The notes: generated from the letters alone by a model not told the origin. A DNA stretch of 64,000 bases from an uncultured Pseudomonadota bacterium (GCA_902762295.1 CACWNX010000001.1:276702-340701); one strand, 5' to 3'; numbered from the stretch's first letter, positions 29,736 to 37,457 are shown. Translations and numbers: made by a program.

Positions 29736-30434
29736 TTAGTTTTTACTACCTATATTTAATGTATATGTTTCACCATCTTTGACAAATACAACACCATCAT
29801 CCAACGATATAGATTTTACCTTGTATCCATCCAATGTTTTACCAACTGTTAACCGCTTGTTTTGACCACTTGACAATTCCTGAACGGTTGCTTGCAATTG
29901 GCTGCCGGCACCGAAAACATTTAACAGTTTATAACTTTTATCTATTTCTGTTTCTTGTTTTTTTTCTTCTGCAATATAACTTTTATCTGCGGTTTGTGCC
30001 GGTTCAATTTCTTTGTTATCCAACGCCTCTTTTTCGCGTTCTAATCGTTTTGCCTCGGTTTCCAAACGCATGCGTTCGGTTTCAAATTCTTGTTGTTGCT
30101 GTTCTGCACGACCAGATAAAGTATCTATTTCCATATTCAACTTTATTTTTTCGGCCGCCAACCTGTCCAAATCCAGATTTAATTGTGCACGTTCTTTTTC
30201 CAATTGCATCAGGACTTTTTCCTGTTCTAACTCTGTTATTTGTTGAAACAGCGATCCTTCTATCTGATATTCTTCAATCGCATCGGCCGAGAATTCTTCG
30301 TTTGCGGCAACATCATTTACTTCAATATTATCTGCAACATCAACAAATGTTTCATCAAATTCTGCGCGACATACCGGCATAAAACCGAAAATAATCGCAA
30401 CACACATCAATATTGATTTTATTTTATTTTGCAT
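29736..30434 (-). CDS. Type IVb pilus protein PilP-like, periplasmic with coiled coil
   Basis: 232 residues. A signal peptide or anchor (about 1-23) is followed by a long acidic and basic coiled coil (about 65-145) and a small C-terminal domain (ELSSGQNKRLTVGKTLDGYKVKSISLDDGVVFV) of the PilP/GspC-like type that contacts the secretin. The 11-nt overlap with the PilO-like gene supports co-assembly. The long coiled coil is unusual for PilP; the PilP label rests on the C-terminal domain and order. Confidence 0.7.
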   Translation of the reverse strand: MQNKIKSILMCVAIIFGFMPVCRAEFDETFVDVADNIEVNDVAANEEFSADAIEEYQIEGSLFQQITELEQEKVLMQLEKERAQLNLDLDRLAAEKIKLNMEIDTLSGRAEQQQQEFETERMRLETEAKRLEREKEALDNKEIEPAQTADKSYIAEEKKQETEIDKSYKLLNVFGAGSQLQATVQELSSGQNKRLTVGKTLDGYKVKSISLDDGVVFVKDGETYTLNIGSKN

Positions 30435-31680
30435 AGATTATCACCTCATAGTTCCATGTTCGTCTTGCCACATTCCATGTGACCTTTGTCATATATACAC
30501 CACCAAAGCCGTCAAATATTTGCATGAATTGTTCCGGCACCAATTTAGATTCCGCCGAAATTTCTGCAACATAAATTTCCTGGGATTGTGATTGGTTTGA
30601 AATAACATCAACCACAACCGTCATATTTGCATCTAAATTCACCGCCTGGAAACGACTGGTTAATTCACGAACCAATGTATCCGGATCACGACTATCACGC
30701 GAATATCCAAGAACGCGTTCTGGTAATTTTGCACGAACCAGTATTTCATTCTCACTTATCTCTTGAACAAAAACACCCGGCATAATTTGTTCTGCAATCG
30801 CGTAAAAATCATCCAATGTTCCAAACGACCGTTTAAATGTTGCAAATGCGTGTGTTTCACCACATTCGGCCGATGATTGGTTCCATCCTGTCACCTGTTG
30901 CATTAAAAATCCAATTGCACGATAACAAACATCTGCCCGTTCCATTGCATCTGGTAAAGATTCAAACGGCATAACCAACGGCTCTGGTTCTGGACGCATA
31001 TTATACATTGCGTCTAATTCTTTATTTTTTTCTTCTATTTGGCGTTTATATTCTGCCTGTAATTCTGGGTCTATTTTTGCAACCTGGGGTTTTGGTGCAA
31101 ACATTTCATTTATTGAATCACGAAAAACAAACAAAAACAAAAACACAAACAACGCCAGCAATAATACCGAAACAAGATTTGAACCAAAACGATTTATTAA
31201 ACGCAATGAACCATGTGTATTACCAAACAACAAATCGGATAAATTTCGTTCAACCGCACGTGGCATACCCCATGATGCCGGCGCGAACAAGGCATTCCAA
31301 TCTGGTATTTCTGCTAACTCTGCATATTTTTCGCGTGCCTTGGTTTCGTCTTCAAATAACAAATCCTGTAATATAACACCGTTTCTTACCGCAACCAGAA
31401 CAAACTTTCCATCAATTTTAAACGCACAGAGCATAGATGAATACCCCGGCAAAGCCTCTATTATTTCGTTTGCAACCGACGGCATTCCCGAACGCAGTCC
31501 GTTTACACGTGCGCCCAATCCAATCATATTATTATATGCAATATACAGGTTTAATCGCCGGTCAATTCCGCGCGCCAATTTATATGCATATGTACGCGGT
31601 GTAAAACCCGAAACCAGCGGTTGCCAAAGCAAGCCCGCCGCATATTTTTTACGCTTAATTTGTACATATTGTTTTGACAA
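30424..31680 (-). CDS. Type IVb pilus protein PilO-like
   Basis: 418 residues. A cytoplasmic domain of about 165 residues, one membrane helix (about 165-190, VSVLLLALFVFLFLFVF) and a periplasmic domain with paired cysteines. This bitopic layout with a large cytoplasmic half and the order O-P-Q-R match the type IVb PilO2 protein, which joins cytoplasmic and periplasmic parts of the pilus machine. It begins the operon; the start ATG is preceded by GAGAGA. No pilin or prepilin peptidase gene lies next to it. Confidence 0.7.
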   Translation of the reverse strand: MSKQYVQIKRKKYAAGLLWQPLVSGFTPRTYAYKLARGIDRRLNLYIAYNNMIGLGARVNGLRSGMPSVANEIIEALPGYSSMLCAFKIDGKFVLVAVRNGVILQDLLFEDETKAREKYAELAEIPDWNALFAPASWGMPRAVERNLSDLLFGNTHGSLRLINRFGSNLVSVLLLALFVFLFLFVFRDSINEMFAPKPQVAKIDPELQAEYKRQIEEKNKELDAMYNMRPEPEPLVMPFESLPDAMERADVCYRAIGFLMQQVTGWNQSSAECGETHAFATFKRSFGTLDDFYAIAEQIMPGVFVQEISENEILVRAKLPERVLGYSRDSRDPDTLVRELTSRFQAVNLDANMTVVVDVISNQSQSQEIYVAEISAESKLVPEQFMQIFDGFGGVYMTKVTWNVARRTWNYEVIIYAK

Positions 31681-31741
31681 ATTCTCTCTCTGGTTTTATA
31701 TGCAATCATTATAACACAAAACGATAAAATAATTCCAGTAT

Positions 31742-31768
31742 AAAAAACCGTTTTTATCAAACGGTTTT
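31742..31768 (-). terminator. Intrinsic terminator of the lpxC-region operon
   Basis: On the minus strand, AAAACCGTTT/AAACGGTTTT hairpin followed by a T-run, starting 7 nt after the stop of the small lipoprotein gene. Confidence 0.75.
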
Positions 31769-31774
31769 AATATT

Positions 31775-32095
31775 TTATATATCTGGACAATCATAAACAT
31801 TTGCAACAAGTATAAAAGTATTTTTTGGACCAAATATCGCACTGGGGTTCTGGCGCATACGTTCACTAACAATAAAATATGCATTACCTGGATTTTCTTG
31901 GTCTGAAATACGATTTTCTAAATATCGCAATGCGTCACCACGATCATAAACCGAAACATCTGATTCAATTTTATATAGCATTGTGCAATTACTTGGTTTA
32001 GAATCTAACTTCTTTATATTTTCACTGCCATTTTCATTCTGAATATATCCACTGCACCCACACATCAACAATGATAATACTAGTATTTTTTTCAT
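31775..32095 (-). CDS. Small lipoprotein of unknown function
   Basis: 106 residues with a lipoprotein signal and lipobox LMCGC (cysteine 14). The mature part contains a cysteine pair and the segment LENRISDQENPGNAYFIV, reminiscent of small DUF4156-type envelope lipoproteins, a weak similarity. It lies 14 nt downstream of lpxC on the same strand and ahead of a terminator, so it is the last gene of the lipid A operon. Confidence 0.7.
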   Translation of the reverse strand: MKKILVLSLLMCGCSGYIQNENGSENIKKLDSKPSNCTMLYKIESDVSVYDRGDALRYLENRISDQENPGNAYFIVSERMRQNPSAIFGPKNTFILVANVYDCPDI

Positions 32096-32109
32096 TTTTT
32101 ATTCCACCT

Positions 32110-33045
32110 TTATGCGTCAACTATATCATAATTATCTTTATTACTGAATAATTTTCTTAACACAAGATTATTCATCGCATGACTGCCTTTGTATGATTCA
32201 AGGTTTCCAATAACAATTCCCCCAGATGTAAACATGTCACCAACTGCGTCTATGATTTTATGTCGTACAAATTCATCAGGCCAAAACAAACTGTTTAATG
32301 TACCATCACCAGAATCATTCAATGCGATAACATTTGTTTCATCTGCACCGCGTGCCATATTATGTTTTTTCAGGTATTCCCATTCTGAATATTTTCCAAA
32401 TGTTCGCGCCCGTGCAATATTTTTTACAAAATCTTGAACAGATTTTTGTGATGTATCGTACGAATATGAAAAACTCTGGCAACCAATAATTGGTTCACGA
32501 TAAACCAGTGTTGCATTTATATTCAACGAATTATTATCTGATGGTGATAATTTAACAAATCCATCCGAACGCCGATGTGACAACAAATTTATAAAAAACA
32601 ATTTTATACGCGTAAGTATTGGTAATTCACGCAAAATTTCATGCGCCTTAACAACAATAGGTTGGCGCACAATAATCTTTTTTAATTTTCCATCTGTGAT
32701 ACCTGCGGTAATTATATGTTTGTAAAACTCAACCGCACTGCCATCCAGAATCGGGGTTTCTGGTCCATCTATTTCAATTATCGCACTATCAACGCCGGCC
32801 ATAAATAATGCCGCCATTAAATGTTCTATTGTTTTCACATGCGCACCATCATTCTTGCCAATTGTTGTGTTCCGCATTTTTGTATCACATACAAAATCAA
32901 AACGTGCCGGTATCAAATCATTATCTAAATCAACGCGTTTAAAAAAAATTCCATATGTTCCCGATGGTTTTACAACCATATTTACCGGCAAACCCGAATG
33001 AATTCCACGACCAGAAAAACTTACAGATTTTTTAATTGTCGGCAT
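32110..33045 (-). CDS. lpxC: UDP-3-O-acyl-N-acetylglucosamine deacetylase LpxC
   Basis: 311 residues. The N-terminal SGRGIHSG motif, the zinc site from KTIEHLMAAL (His) and RHKIIDAVGD (His and Asp), and the catalytic SHAMNN histidine are all present. A hydrophobic insertion (about 155-180, ILTRIKLFFINLLSHRR) could contact the membrane and is not typical. LpxC commits UDP-sugar to lipid A. It overlaps lpxK by 14 nt, an uncommon pairing that would co-regulate early and late lipid A steps. Confidence 0.94.
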   Translation of the reverse strand: MPTIKKSVSFSGRGIHSGLPVNMVVKPSGTYGIFFKRVDLDNDLIPARFDFVCDTKMRNTTIGKNDGAHVKTIEHLMAALFMAGVDSAIIEIDGPETPILDGSAVEFYKHIITAGITDGKLKKIIVRQPIVVKAHEILRELPILTRIKLFFINLLSHRRSDGFVKLSPSDNNSLNINATLVYREPIIGCQSFSYSYDTSQKSVQDFVKNIARARTFGKYSEWEYLKKHNMARGADETNVIALNDSGDGTLNSLFWPDEFVRHKIIDAVGDMFTSGGIVIGNLESYKGSHAMNNLVLRKLFSNKDNYDIVDA

Positions 33046-33943
33046 TTAATTTCTCCTTTAACCAATCAAAGAATTTTTCATCCAGTACTGTTTCTAGTTT
33101 TACACATTTTATATCATCACGAACATCATCCGGCAACCGTACCCAGTCTTTTTCGGTTGTCACCAAATCCGCATTTTTTTTCTTTGCAATTTTTTTCAGA
33201 TTTAAAATATCTTCTTTTGTATATTGATAGTGGTCTGAAAATGAACGTGACGCAACAACATTATCCAGTGAATTAAAAAATTTCTTTGGATATCCAATAC
33301 CCGCAAACGCAACCAATTTCTTATTTTTATGATATGGCATAATATTTTTATTTTTTGCATAAAACACCGGTATATCATCCGGCAGTTTAAAATTTTTACG
33401 AACTTTATCTTTTTTTATAACAATAATTGCATCGGCATTTTTAACATGTGATTTTGGTTCACGCAATGGTCCCGCCGGCAACAAAAAACCATTTCCAAAA
33501 CCAAGACTTTCATCAAAAACAATAATTGAAATATCTTTCCTTATACCTGGATTTTGCAGTCCATCATCCATCACAATCGGTGTATCATCTTTCTGGCGAT
33601 TTAATAATATAATATTGCTTTTTCTGTCACCGACATGCACCGAAATATCGTCAGACATTAACATCATCGCTTCGTCACCAATATTTCCTGTATGTGCCGT
33701 CCGTTTATAGCCACGCATAACAACCGGCGCATCTAAACGATTTGCAATTACACGCACAATTGGTGTTTTTCCGACACCACCGGCAAAAATTCCACCAACA
33801 CAAATTATCTTGCGACGCGATTTATACGCAAACAGCCGCCGCCAGCCATAAACCACGCGTGACGCAATATAATAAACCCATGATACCGGCAGCAACAAAA
33901 AAGCCAACAGAGTTTTATGTAAAAACCACCACGGTGTTTTCAT
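33032..33943 (-). CDS. lpxK: Tetraacyldisaccharide 4'-kinase LpxK
   Basis: 303 residues with an N-terminal membrane-associated helix (about 8-28), the P-loop variant GGIFAGGVGKTPIV and IVMDDGLQNPGI, the catalytic Asp motif of LpxK. It phosphorylates the 4' position of the lipid A disaccharide at the inner membrane. It lies between the acyltransferase gene upstream (7-nt gap) and lpxC downstream (overlap). Confidence 0.95.
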   Translation of the reverse strand: MKTPWWFLHKTLLAFLLLPVSWVYYIASRVVYGWRRLFAYKSRRKIICVGGIFAGGVGKTPIVRVIANRLDAPVVMRGYKRTAHTGNIGDEAMMLMSDDISVHVGDRKSNIILLNRQKDDTPIVMDDGLQNPGIRKDISIIVFDESLGFGNGFLLPAGPLREPKSHVKNADAIIVIKKDKVRKNFKLPDDIPVFYAKNKNIMPYHKNKKLVAFAGIGYPKKFFNSLDNVVASRSFSDHYQYTKEDILNLKKIAKKKNADLVTTEKDWVRLPDDVRDDIKCVKLETVLDEKFFDWLKEKLNADN

Positions 33944-33950
33944 AGTAATC

Positions 33951-34712
33951 CTATCCTTTTTTTAATTTTTGTTTATTTGCACTGACAAAATCCATAGCAT
34001 TTAAATCTTGTTCAGCCGGTTTTATATTAAATTCTGAATCTAAATCACGCAGTTGTTTTATCATAATTTTTTCTAAATTTTTGCGTGCCAATTCAAAATC
34101 TTTTTCAGAAATTTTTGAATCTATAAAAATTGGGTCTCCGATATTAAACTTTATCTTTGTAAACGGATAGACCAACAAATACCTATCCCAACGATTCTGC
34201 ATCCAAACATGTGATGCCGAAAAACAAACTGGGATAATCGGCACCCCGGTCATTTTTGCAAAATACAATGCCCCATCTTGAACCCGCAACGACGGCCCAT
34301 TTGGTCCATCGGGTGTTATACATATTGAACTATCGCCACGCCGCAGTTTCCGTACCCCCTTGCGCAGAACCGATAAACCACCATCATCGGATGTCCCATA
34401 AATCGCACCAAGACCAAAAAAATGCTGTAATTTTGCCATCAAACGCCCATCTTTGTGACGACTTGCCACCGCATATGTCCGTACTCCATTAAGGAACACA
34501 AACGGCGACAACATCATACTGCGCCCATGCCAGAATACAAAAACCGCCGGTTTATGCTTATATTTCCGAAAAATTTCATAATTTTCATAATATCTGCGCG
34601 ATGTTAAATAAATAAACCATACCAACACCGCCATAACTGCGGCAGCAATCCATTGAAAAATTCCAATTTCCAGGATTTTTCCCCAGATAAATTTGCATGA
34701 TTTTTTCAACAT
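33951..34712 (-). CDS. DUF374-type lysophospholipid acyltransferase-like protein
   Basis: 253 residues from the ATG at 34710-34712. An in-frame ATG 18 codons upstream lies before the predicted transcription start and is unlikely. An N-terminal membrane helix (about 18-38) precedes the DUF374 pattern: FWHGRSMM, YGTSDDGGLSVLRKGVRKL, TPDGPNGPSLRVQDGALYFAKMTGVPI. This family is related to PlsC and LpxL acyltransferases; here it opens an operon with lpxK and lpxC, suggesting lipid A or phospholipid acylation. Confidence 0.82.
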   Translation of the reverse strand: MLKKSCKFIWGKILEIGIFQWIAAAVMAVLVWFIYLTSRRYYENYEIFRKYKHKPAVFVFWHGRSMMLSPFVFLNGVRTYAVASRHKDGRLMAKLQHFFGLGAIYGTSDDGGLSVLRKGVRKLRRGDSSICITPDGPNGPSLRVQDGALYFAKMTGVPIIPVCFSASHVWMQNRWDRYLLVYPFTKIKFNIGDPIFIDSKISEKDFELARKNLEKIMIKQLRDLDSEFNIKPAEQDLNAMDFVSANKQKLKKG

Positions 34713-34744
34713 TATACAAAAAAACCTATCTATACCTATGACAG

Positions 34745-34773
34745 AGTTTAGCAATAAAAAAAGCATTTTTCAA
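34745..34773 (-). promoter_or_regulatory. Promoter of the acyltransferase-lpxK-lpxC operon
   Basis: Minus strand TTGAAA (34768-34773), a 17-nt spacer and TAAACT (34745-34750). Expected start near 34738, which excludes the upstream ATG and leaves a 26-nt leader to the ATG at 34712. Confidence 0.6.
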
Positions 34774-34837
34774 GTACCCATTAGGAACGGAATCAAATGA
34801 TAAAAAAATAAAAAAATCCAAAAAATCCGAAAAAAAT

Positions 34838-34865
34838 TTGACATATTAAAAAGGTAATATATAAT
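34838..34865 (+). promoter_or_regulatory. Strong promoter of initiator tRNA
   Basis: Consensus TTGACA (34838-34843), a 16-nt spacer and consensus TATAAT (34860-34865). Expected start near 34872, about 6 nt before the tRNA 5' end. Confidence 0.85.
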
Positions 34866-34877
34866 ATACCTGTTTAT

Positions 34878-34954
<77 letters not shown>

Positions 34955-34962
34955 GTTTAAAT

Positions 34963-34992
34963 AAAAAATGCACCAATATGGTGTATTTTTTG
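34963..34992 (+). terminator. Terminator of tRNA-fMet
   Basis: AAAAATGCACC / GGTGTATTTTT hairpin with a 5-nt loop and T-run, starting 9 nt after the tRNA. Confidence 0.8.
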
Positions 34993-35040
34993 TTTAAATC
35001 TTGTTGTGGTCTGTGGTTTGTGACCCGCAACGCAGTTGCC

Positions 35041-35151
35041 GGTTCAAAATTTGTATATAAGAACGAACGATAGTGAAGTTCGAATAACTACAAATTTGCG
35101 CACAGCCGGCACATAATGTGCCGAGCTAGCGAAATCCATCCCCCGCAACCA
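35041..35151 (+). pseudogene. Partial copy of the tRNA-fMet 3' end interrupted in the T-loop
   Basis: The last 20 nt of tRNA-fMet recur exactly at 35132-35151. The T-arm 5' side GGTTCAAA recurs at 35041-35048. Between them lies an 83-nt insert with nested inverted repeats: AAATTTGTA/TACAAATTT (35047-35055, 35089-35097), TGCCGG/CCGGCA spanning the junction (35037-35042, 35106-35111), and a GAAC-GAA...GAA-GTTC hairpin (35061-35081) resembling the 26-nt repeat family. The insertion point in the tRNA matches the one in the tRNA-Met relic at 21347-21451. Confidence 0.65.
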
Positions 35152-35159
35152 CTGTTTGC

Positions 35160-35182
35160 AACCGCTCATTTTAGGGCGGTTT
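35160..35182 (+). terminator. Intrinsic terminator after the tRNA-fMet relic
   Basis: AACCGCTC / GGGCGGTT stem (one G-U pair) followed by TTTTTT, directly after the duplicated tRNA tail. Confidence 0.75.
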
Positions 35183-35207
35183 TTTGTTGGATTTATAATA
35201 TATGCAG

Positions 35208-35261
35208 AAAGTTCGAAAGTTAGATTTTTGAAAACTGCTATTTTTCTACCACTTTTGAACT
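35208..35261. repeat. Islet repeat module, copy 1
   Basis: Starts AAAGTTCGAAAGTT and ends ACCACTTTTGAACT, giving near-inverted arms around an AT-rich centre, 54 nt in all. It begins 57 nt after the end of the tRNA tail at 35151. Copy 2 at 37405-37457 has the same ends, nearly the same length and the same 57-nt distance to a tail. The next gene on the far side is the minus-strand lipoprotein. Confidence 0.6.
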
Positions 35262-35297
35262 AAATGATACGAAATAAGTATAACTAATTTTTTATTA

Positions 35298-35627
35298 TCA
35301 TAATTTTTTACAATCCAATTTTATAATCTGCATCGGTTGTTTTCCTGTTTTGTCTGTAAAATATTTATCCGCAGAATTAACAAAATCCATATTGTCGTAT
35401 TTAGATTGCACAAATTGTTTTAATTCTTTACTAGAAACAATTTCGTGTTTTTCTTCAATTCTTTCTTTTATAGAAGATTCTATGATTTTCCATTCATCAC
35501 AGGGAGCATCGCATAATTTTTCTCGTGTCCAATCGTAATATTTTATGATAATATGGCAATCATATTGTTCATTAGAAGAACACGCGGTCAACAAACATAC
35601 AAAAAACAATGTAAAAAATCTTTTCAT
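35298..35627 (-). CDS. Small lipoprotein, islet gene of unknown function
   Basis: 109 residues with a lipoprotein signal (lipobox LTAC, cysteine 16). The mature part carries four more cysteines (positions near 24, 39, 43 and 106), likely forming disulfides in the periplasm. No known family. It is more AT-rich than its flanks and lies between two islet repeats. The 247 nt upstream of it (35628-35874) are very AT-rich and hold nothing recognisable. Confidence 0.65.
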   Translation of the reverse strand: MKRFFTLFFVCLLTACSSNEQYDCHIIIKYYDWTREKLCDAPCDEWKIIESSIKERIEEKHEIVSSKELKQFVQSKYDNMDFVNSADKYFTDKTGKQPMQIIKLDCKKL

Positions 35628-35874
35628 TTTTAACCTATTTTTTAAACACCTTTATATTAAATTATTCAACTAAAAAAATCAAGATGTTGGTCAAAATTTA
35701 ACTTTTATTTTTTTATTTAAATTTTGCTAATTGTTATATATTAAGTTTCATAACACACGAAATATTTAAAGTGTTTCTATTAATGTTTTATAAGAAAAAA
35801 CAAGCAATTATACTAAAAACAACACATCTATAAAGTGTGTATTTTTAAAAGTCAAGTCTTTTTTCACTTTTTTA

Positions 35875-35903
35875 TTGTAAAATTAAATGATTTGTGTTAT
35901 AAT
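35875..35903 (+). promoter_or_regulatory. Promoter of the candidate small RNA
   Basis: TTGTAA (35875-35880), a 17-nt spacer and TATAAT (35898-35903). No open reading frame follows on this strand, only the structured segment at 35910-36018. Confidence 0.65.
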
Positions 35904-35909
35904 CCAAGC

Positions 35910-36018
35910 GAGGTTTAGGAATAAACCTTCAATTTGGGTCTTGACCAATGGTCGAGAATATACCGAGGCTTTTGGGGAGACTGGGCCAGCATAGCAAATC
36001 AGCTCCCCGTTTTTATTT
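35910..36018 (+). ncRNA. Candidate structured small RNA of unknown class
   Basis: A strong promoter lies upstream and an intrinsic terminator ends the segment. Three hairpins can be read: AGGTTTA-GGAA-TAAACCT with a GNRA-type tetraloop; CTTGACC-AAT-GGTCGAG; and a final GGGGAG(A)CTG...CAGCTCCCC stem with a large loop, followed by GTTTTTATTTT. It has no coding capacity. SRP RNA, 6S RNA and tmRNA signatures are absent. It converges on the DUF3800 operon; its terminator overlaps the end of that operon, so antisense or antitoxin-like roles are possible (inference). Confidence 0.5.
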
Positions 36019-36483
36019 TGCTTCTGGATTTAAACACTTTTTGCAGTCTTCAATCGTCCATTTAGGTGATTTTTGTATGCTTTTATATGTATGTTTGTTA
36101 TCAGCATAAAAAGCTGTTTTAAATTGAGCACATAGTATCTCGGCTTTATAAAACATTTCTATCACTACTACGTACTTGTCGTTTTTCACCATCGCAACTC
36201 GCCTATTGGGCATTATACTTTTTGTATCACTACAATACCCCTGGTATAATTCCGACTCAGGACTTTCAAGAGTGTATTTTATCCAATCTATAAATCTTGC
36301 ACGTGCAAAACTGAAATTTTTTGCCTTAATTTTACCTTCAAAAAAAGCATGATTAAAACGTTCTGCACTAAAATATACCCTGATGTTATCTGGTGTATAT
36401 ATCTGGTTTCTACAATATACTCTCTTATAATGTTCTAAATATTCTGCTTCGGTTTTATATATAACCATTGATGGACGCTTCAT
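36013..36483 (-). CDS. Small partner of DUF3800 protein, possibly a RelE/barnase-like nuclease
   Basis: 156 residues from the ATG at 36481-36483, which has GGAGG 9 nt upstream inside the end of the DUF3800 gene; the stop-start gap is 2 nt. The C-terminal half (NRRVAMVKNDKYVVVIEMF, then AQFKTAFYADN) has the strand-turn-strand look of RelE/barnase/EndoU-like small nucleases found in phage and toxin proteins. No catalytic set can be assigned by eye, so this is a tentative fold guess. Close translational coupling says it works with the DUF3800 protein. Confidence 0.6.
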   Translation of the reverse strand: MKRPSMVIYKTEAEYLEHYKRVYCRNQIYTPDNIRVYFSAERFNHAFFEGKIKAKNFSFARARFIDWIKYTLESPESELYQGYCSDTKSIMPNRRVAMVKNDKYVVVIEMFYKAEILCAQFKTAFYADNKHTYKSIQKSPKWTIEDCKKCLNPEAK

Positions 36484-36485
36484 AA

Positions 36486-37181
36486 TTACCAACCTCCACC
36501 AGATTTTATATTAAACACGTTAAATTTTACTTCCGTTCTGTATGTTTCTTGAATTTCACGACCAAGTTTATCTTCAAGATACTTTATTAAAATCATCTTT
36601 GGACTATTATTAAGAACAGTATGATTTACTTTAGCCGCAGTTAAACCTATAAAAAAATCAGCAAATTGCAATAATACTAAATCTCTAGACTCCGCAGCAT
36701 AAACACCCTTTATGGTTGCAAAAATATTGGCTTTCGCTAAAAAATCTTTCAATATAGATAATCGATTCTTTTGCTTATTTATTTTTTTATCACAATAAAT
36801 ACTATATTCATTATTTATTTCAATCCAATGGATAATCATTTGATAATAAAATTTATAAAAAGCAAGTTCTGGATAATTATCATGCTTTTCCCAAAGTATC
36901 TTAGTTTTATCGACTGTTATGCATCTAAAACGTAATGTATTTCCATATGCCCAAAACAAATCTATAATTTCTTTATAAAAATCTATTTTTGACTTTGAAA
37001 CTTTGGCCCATTTTAGTTCACCTAAACAATTGTGTTTTTGTTTTAAATTTTTTATTTCTGATTTTAATTTTTCAACATTTTCTTTTGGTAACCAAATACT
37101 ACCTATTACCATATACTGAACATCATGATTACCTTTCATACAGTCTTGATAAGATTCATCACAATATACATTAAATTTCAT
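36486..37181 (-). CDS. DUF3800 family protein
   Basis: 231 residues with the DUF3800 layout, an RNase H-like fold with presumed metal-binding acids: NVYCDES at the N-terminus (Asp8, Glu9), ELKWAKVS near residue 55, YCDKKINK in the middle and LLQFADFFIGL (Asp in the last motif) near residue 180. All candidate catalytic acids are present. DUF3800 proteins often occur in mobile and defence loci; their activity is largely untested. An AAAGGA site precedes the ATG. It forms a two-gene operon with the 156-residue protein. Confidence 0.8.
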   Translation of the reverse strand: MKFNVYCDESYQDCMKGNHDVQYMVIGSIWLPKENVEKLKSEIKNLKQKHNCLGELKWAKVSKSKIDFYKEIIDLFWAYGNTLRFRCITVDKTKILWEKHDNYPELAFYKFYYQMIIHWIEINNEYSIYCDKKINKQKNRLSILKDFLAKANIFATIKGVYAAESRDLVLLQFADFFIGLTAAKVNHTVLNNSPKMILIKYLEDKLGREIQETYRTEVKFNVFNIKSGGGW

Positions 37182-37326
37182 TTTCTAATCCTTTACGCGA
37201 AAATATTACTAATTTATTCGATTCGGAACAAGCATATTTAATGTAAATTTGGTAAACCTAATTTATCTTTAAAAAGTTGTATTTCGTGTCCAAATGCTAT
37301 TAAATCCATATAGTTATTAATTCGAG

Positions 37327-37383
37327 AACTGCACACCACCCGCAACCAAAGTTTCAAAACTTGCCCACCGGGGCAAGTTTTTG
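37327..37383 (+). repeat. tRNA-fMet-like tail with terminator, islet copy
   Basis: CCCGCAACCA (37339-37348) matches the last 10 nt of tRNA-fMet. It is preceded by GAACTGCACACCA, which recurs in similar form near 37786-37808. A strong terminator follows, AACTTGCCC-ACCG-GGGCAAGTT with TTTT (37358-37383). It repeats the tail-then-terminator order seen at 35132-35182. The rest of the 37182-37476 interval is AT-rich without a gene. Confidence 0.5.
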
Positions 37384-37404
37384 TTTATTTTCTAACACCT
37401 ACAC

Positions 37405-37457
37405 AAAGTTCAAAAGTTGAAATAAAAAAAGTGGCGAAAATTCACCACTTTTGAACT
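37405..37457. repeat. Islet repeat module, copy 2
   Basis: Same ends as copy 1: AAAGTTCAAAAGTT and ACCACTTTTGAACT, 53 nt, starting exactly 57 nt after the tail end at 37348. Here the arms AGTTCAAAAG/CTTTTGAACT are perfect. The inner AAAAGTGG...CCACTTTT stem with a T-run on the minus strand would terminate the small membrane protein gene. Confidence 0.6.

Noticed and set aside
34713..34766. Upstream ATG start of the DUF374 acyltransferase
   Set aside because: The predicted promoter places the transcript start downstream of this ATG, leaving the ATG at 34712 as the usable start.
35910..36018. SRP (4.5S) RNA or 6S RNA
   Set aside because: Length fits roughly, but neither the SRP GGUCAG...GGAAGCAGCC core nor the 6S open-bubble layout can be found.
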